In this document: one piece after another, positions 63,701 to 64,000 of the stretch
How positions within the stretch are numbered: position 1 is the stretch's first letter
Layout: every line of letters starts with the position of its first letter
DNA from: Agrobacterium tumefaciens str. B6
GTDB lineage: Bacteria > Pseudomonadota > Alphaproteobacteria > Rhizobiales > Rhizobiaceae
Length of the DNA: 64,000 nucleotides
Assembly (NCBI RefSeq): GCF_001541315.1
Contig: NZ_LMVK01000045.1
Location: forward strand, 310,001-374,000
Direction: 5' to 3'
Made by a program: the position numbers and the translations under genes
The notes under the pieces: model-generated
The model's input: only the letters and a program-made list of their open reading frames with translations
Database searches by the model: none
What the model was told of the DNA's origin: nothing

Positions 63701-63825
63701 GTTGTCGGCGCAATATCGGGATATTGCGAAATGGAAAGCGTCCAGATCGCAAGGGCGCCGCCCAGCATGATGACGATGGCGATAACCCATGCAAACACGG
63801 GGCGCCTGATGAAGAAATGGGCCAT
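60736..63825 (-). CDS. RND multidrug efflux transporter, HAE-1 family (AcrB/MexB/AmeB-like)
   Basis: This 1029-residue inner-membrane protein starts MAHFFIRRPVFAWVIAIVIM and has the proton-relay aspartates in AIGLLVDDAIVVVENVER (about 403-410), with repeated 12-helix halves and two large periplasmic loops. It exports drugs and other amphiphiles using the proton gradient. It is flanked by the fusion protein (upstream, partial) and the outer-membrane factor 149 bp downstream, so the operon is a complete tripartite pump. Confidence 0.95.
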   Translation of the reverse strand: MAHFFIRRPVFAWVIAIVIMLGGALAIWTLSISQYPDIAPTTVRVSATYNGASAETVEKSVTTIIEDGMTGLDDLTYMTSSSSTGSAEVTLTFGNSILPDIAQVQVQNKLQLVQSQLPDTVQQRGIQVSRSTSSILMVGALISTDGKRNSADLGDVFSSRVEDQIKRLEGVGSINVFGSEYAMRIWLDPFKLNKYQLTTADVTSAIESQNTQVSVGSLGAVPAVKGQQLNVTVTAQSQLTTVADFESVILKVEKDGATVRLSDVARIEIGQETYGGDSRSNGRPSAGFAVNLATGANALDTAARVKAALTNVEGSLPEGVSIEYPYDTTPFVKLSIEKVVHTLIEAIILVFVVLLVFLQNLRATFIPMIAVPVVLLGTFGVLALTGYSINTLTMFAMVLAIGLLVDDAIVVVENVERIMSEEGLSPVEATEKSMGEITGAIIGIALVLTAVFIPMAFFGGSTGIIYRQFSITIVSAMLLSAVVAIVLTPALCATMLKPIDHHKKQRGPGAWFNRGFGKTTDGYVSSIGYLLKRPLRVMIIFAIVIGGCAWFFSKLPSSFLPQEDQGVLLTIIQTPTGSNIERTNEVVKQVENYFREKEANNVESVFGVLGFSFSGSGQNNAIVFTRLKDFAERTAPDQHAGAIVQRAMGTFFGFRDAQVFPLLPPAIQGMGTSSGFSMYLVDSGRNGTEALTATSKELIALATSNPKISSLRSDSQDNETQMKIVLDQEKMGAMGVDLSSVNLMLSTIFAGRDVNDFTLNGELKPVYVQGDAPYRMQPDDLKFWYARNTSGEMVPFSSFSEVKWINAPPSLARFNGTGAISLEGTAGAGVASGDAMDEMERLTASMPGGYTVAWQGISYQERLSGSQAPMLYALSVLIVFLCLAALYESWSIPFSVILAVPVGVLGALTAAHFFGQTNDVYFKVGLLTTIGLAAKNAILIVEFAKERQEHGLSLVEAALEAAKLRLRPIIMTSLAFILGVVPLAIATGAGSAAQNAIGIGVLGGMLSATLLGIFFVPSFFVIIRRLSRR

Positions 63826-63879
63826 GGCAGTCCTGCCTTACCTTTTACGAGCTTCGACCAAGGGGTTTCGTGCTCATGC

Positions 63880-64000
63880 TTATTTCGAGGGGGCGGCGGC
63901 AGGCGGAGCTTGCTGCGGCAGAACGACGATACCGCGATCGTCAATGGTCACTTCAACTGGCGCAACCGTTGCACCGTCGGCAATCCACTGGAAGCCGTCG
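63880..64000 (-). CDS. RND efflux periplasmic adaptor protein, partial (C-terminus only)
   Basis: Only the last 40 residues are inside the window: DGFQWIADGATVAPVEVTID followed by a proline/alanine-rich tail ending QQAPPAAAPSK, then TAA. The tail and its position, 54 bp upstream of the RND gene on the same strand, fit an AcrA/MexA-type membrane-fusion protein. The rest, including the lipoprotein signal and lipoyl domain, is outside. Confidence 0.8.
   Translation of the reverse strand, partial: DGFQWIADGATVAPVEVTIDDRGIVVLPQQAPPAAAPSK

Overview
The window looks like the chromosome of an Agrobacterium (A. tumefaciens/fabrum group, Rhizobiaceae). It is GC-rich and densely coded, with many ATGA-type overlaps. 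It carries several loci I recall from that organism: an amino acid:[carrier protein] ligase operon, a DNA-binding-only ModE beside modABC, thiCOSG behind a TPP riboswitch, and a diheme/2Fe-2S adenylate cyclase of the CyaC type. I see no phage genes, insertion sequences, CRISPR arrays, rRNA or tRNA genes.

Layout. (1) 1-15.1 kb is an amino-sugar/glycoside use region. A GntR regulator and a SIS-domain protein (cut by the window edge) diverge from a Gfo/Idh dehydrogenase and a complete CUT1-type sugar ABC transporter. An RpiR regulator, SDR dehydrogenase, GH20 hexosaminidase, M81 peptidase, MFS carrier and CutC follow. Three related palindromes lie in the two main control regions. (2) 15.1-29.7 kb is a surface-glycan region. 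A peptide-type ABC transporter is in line with three glycosyltransferases on the minus strand. Next come a GT32-like transferase, a polysaccharide deacetylase, a GT4 transferase, a nucleotide-sugar dehydrogenase and a methyltransferase. (3) 29.8-35.9 kb holds four minus-strand genes that look like a cyclic-nucleotide module: CyaC-like cyclase, metallo-beta-lactamase-fold hydrolase, stand-alone cNMP-binding protein, and a 905-residue ABC exporter-like protein whose nucleotide-binding domain has lost every catalytic motif. (4) 36.3-43.9 kb holds a two-domain alpha/beta hydrolase converging on a tight five-gene operon (ACP, acyl-CoA-dehydrogenase-like protein, aa:CP ligase, DUF1839, GH2). (5) 44.0-48.1 kb is the thiamin operon thiC-thiO-thiS-thiG. 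(6) 48.1-52.2 kb has a P1-family peptidase and modE(S), converging on modABC, whose promoter has two Mo-box-like palindromes. (7) 52.2-57 kb is mixed: an interspersed palindromic repeat, an FAD oxidoreductase, a LysR regulator, a one-domain Lrp-like protein and small proteins. (8) 56-59 kb holds epmB and epmA, divergent from efp. (9) 59-64 kb is a tripartite RND efflux operon, with the fusion protein cut by the window end.

The strongest candidates for undescribed biology are the degenerate ABC protein with its cyclic-nucleotide neighbours (29.8-35.9 kb) and the aminoacyl-carrier-protein operon (38.1-43.9 kb). All calls come from reading the sequence. No database search was run, and references to published work are from memory.
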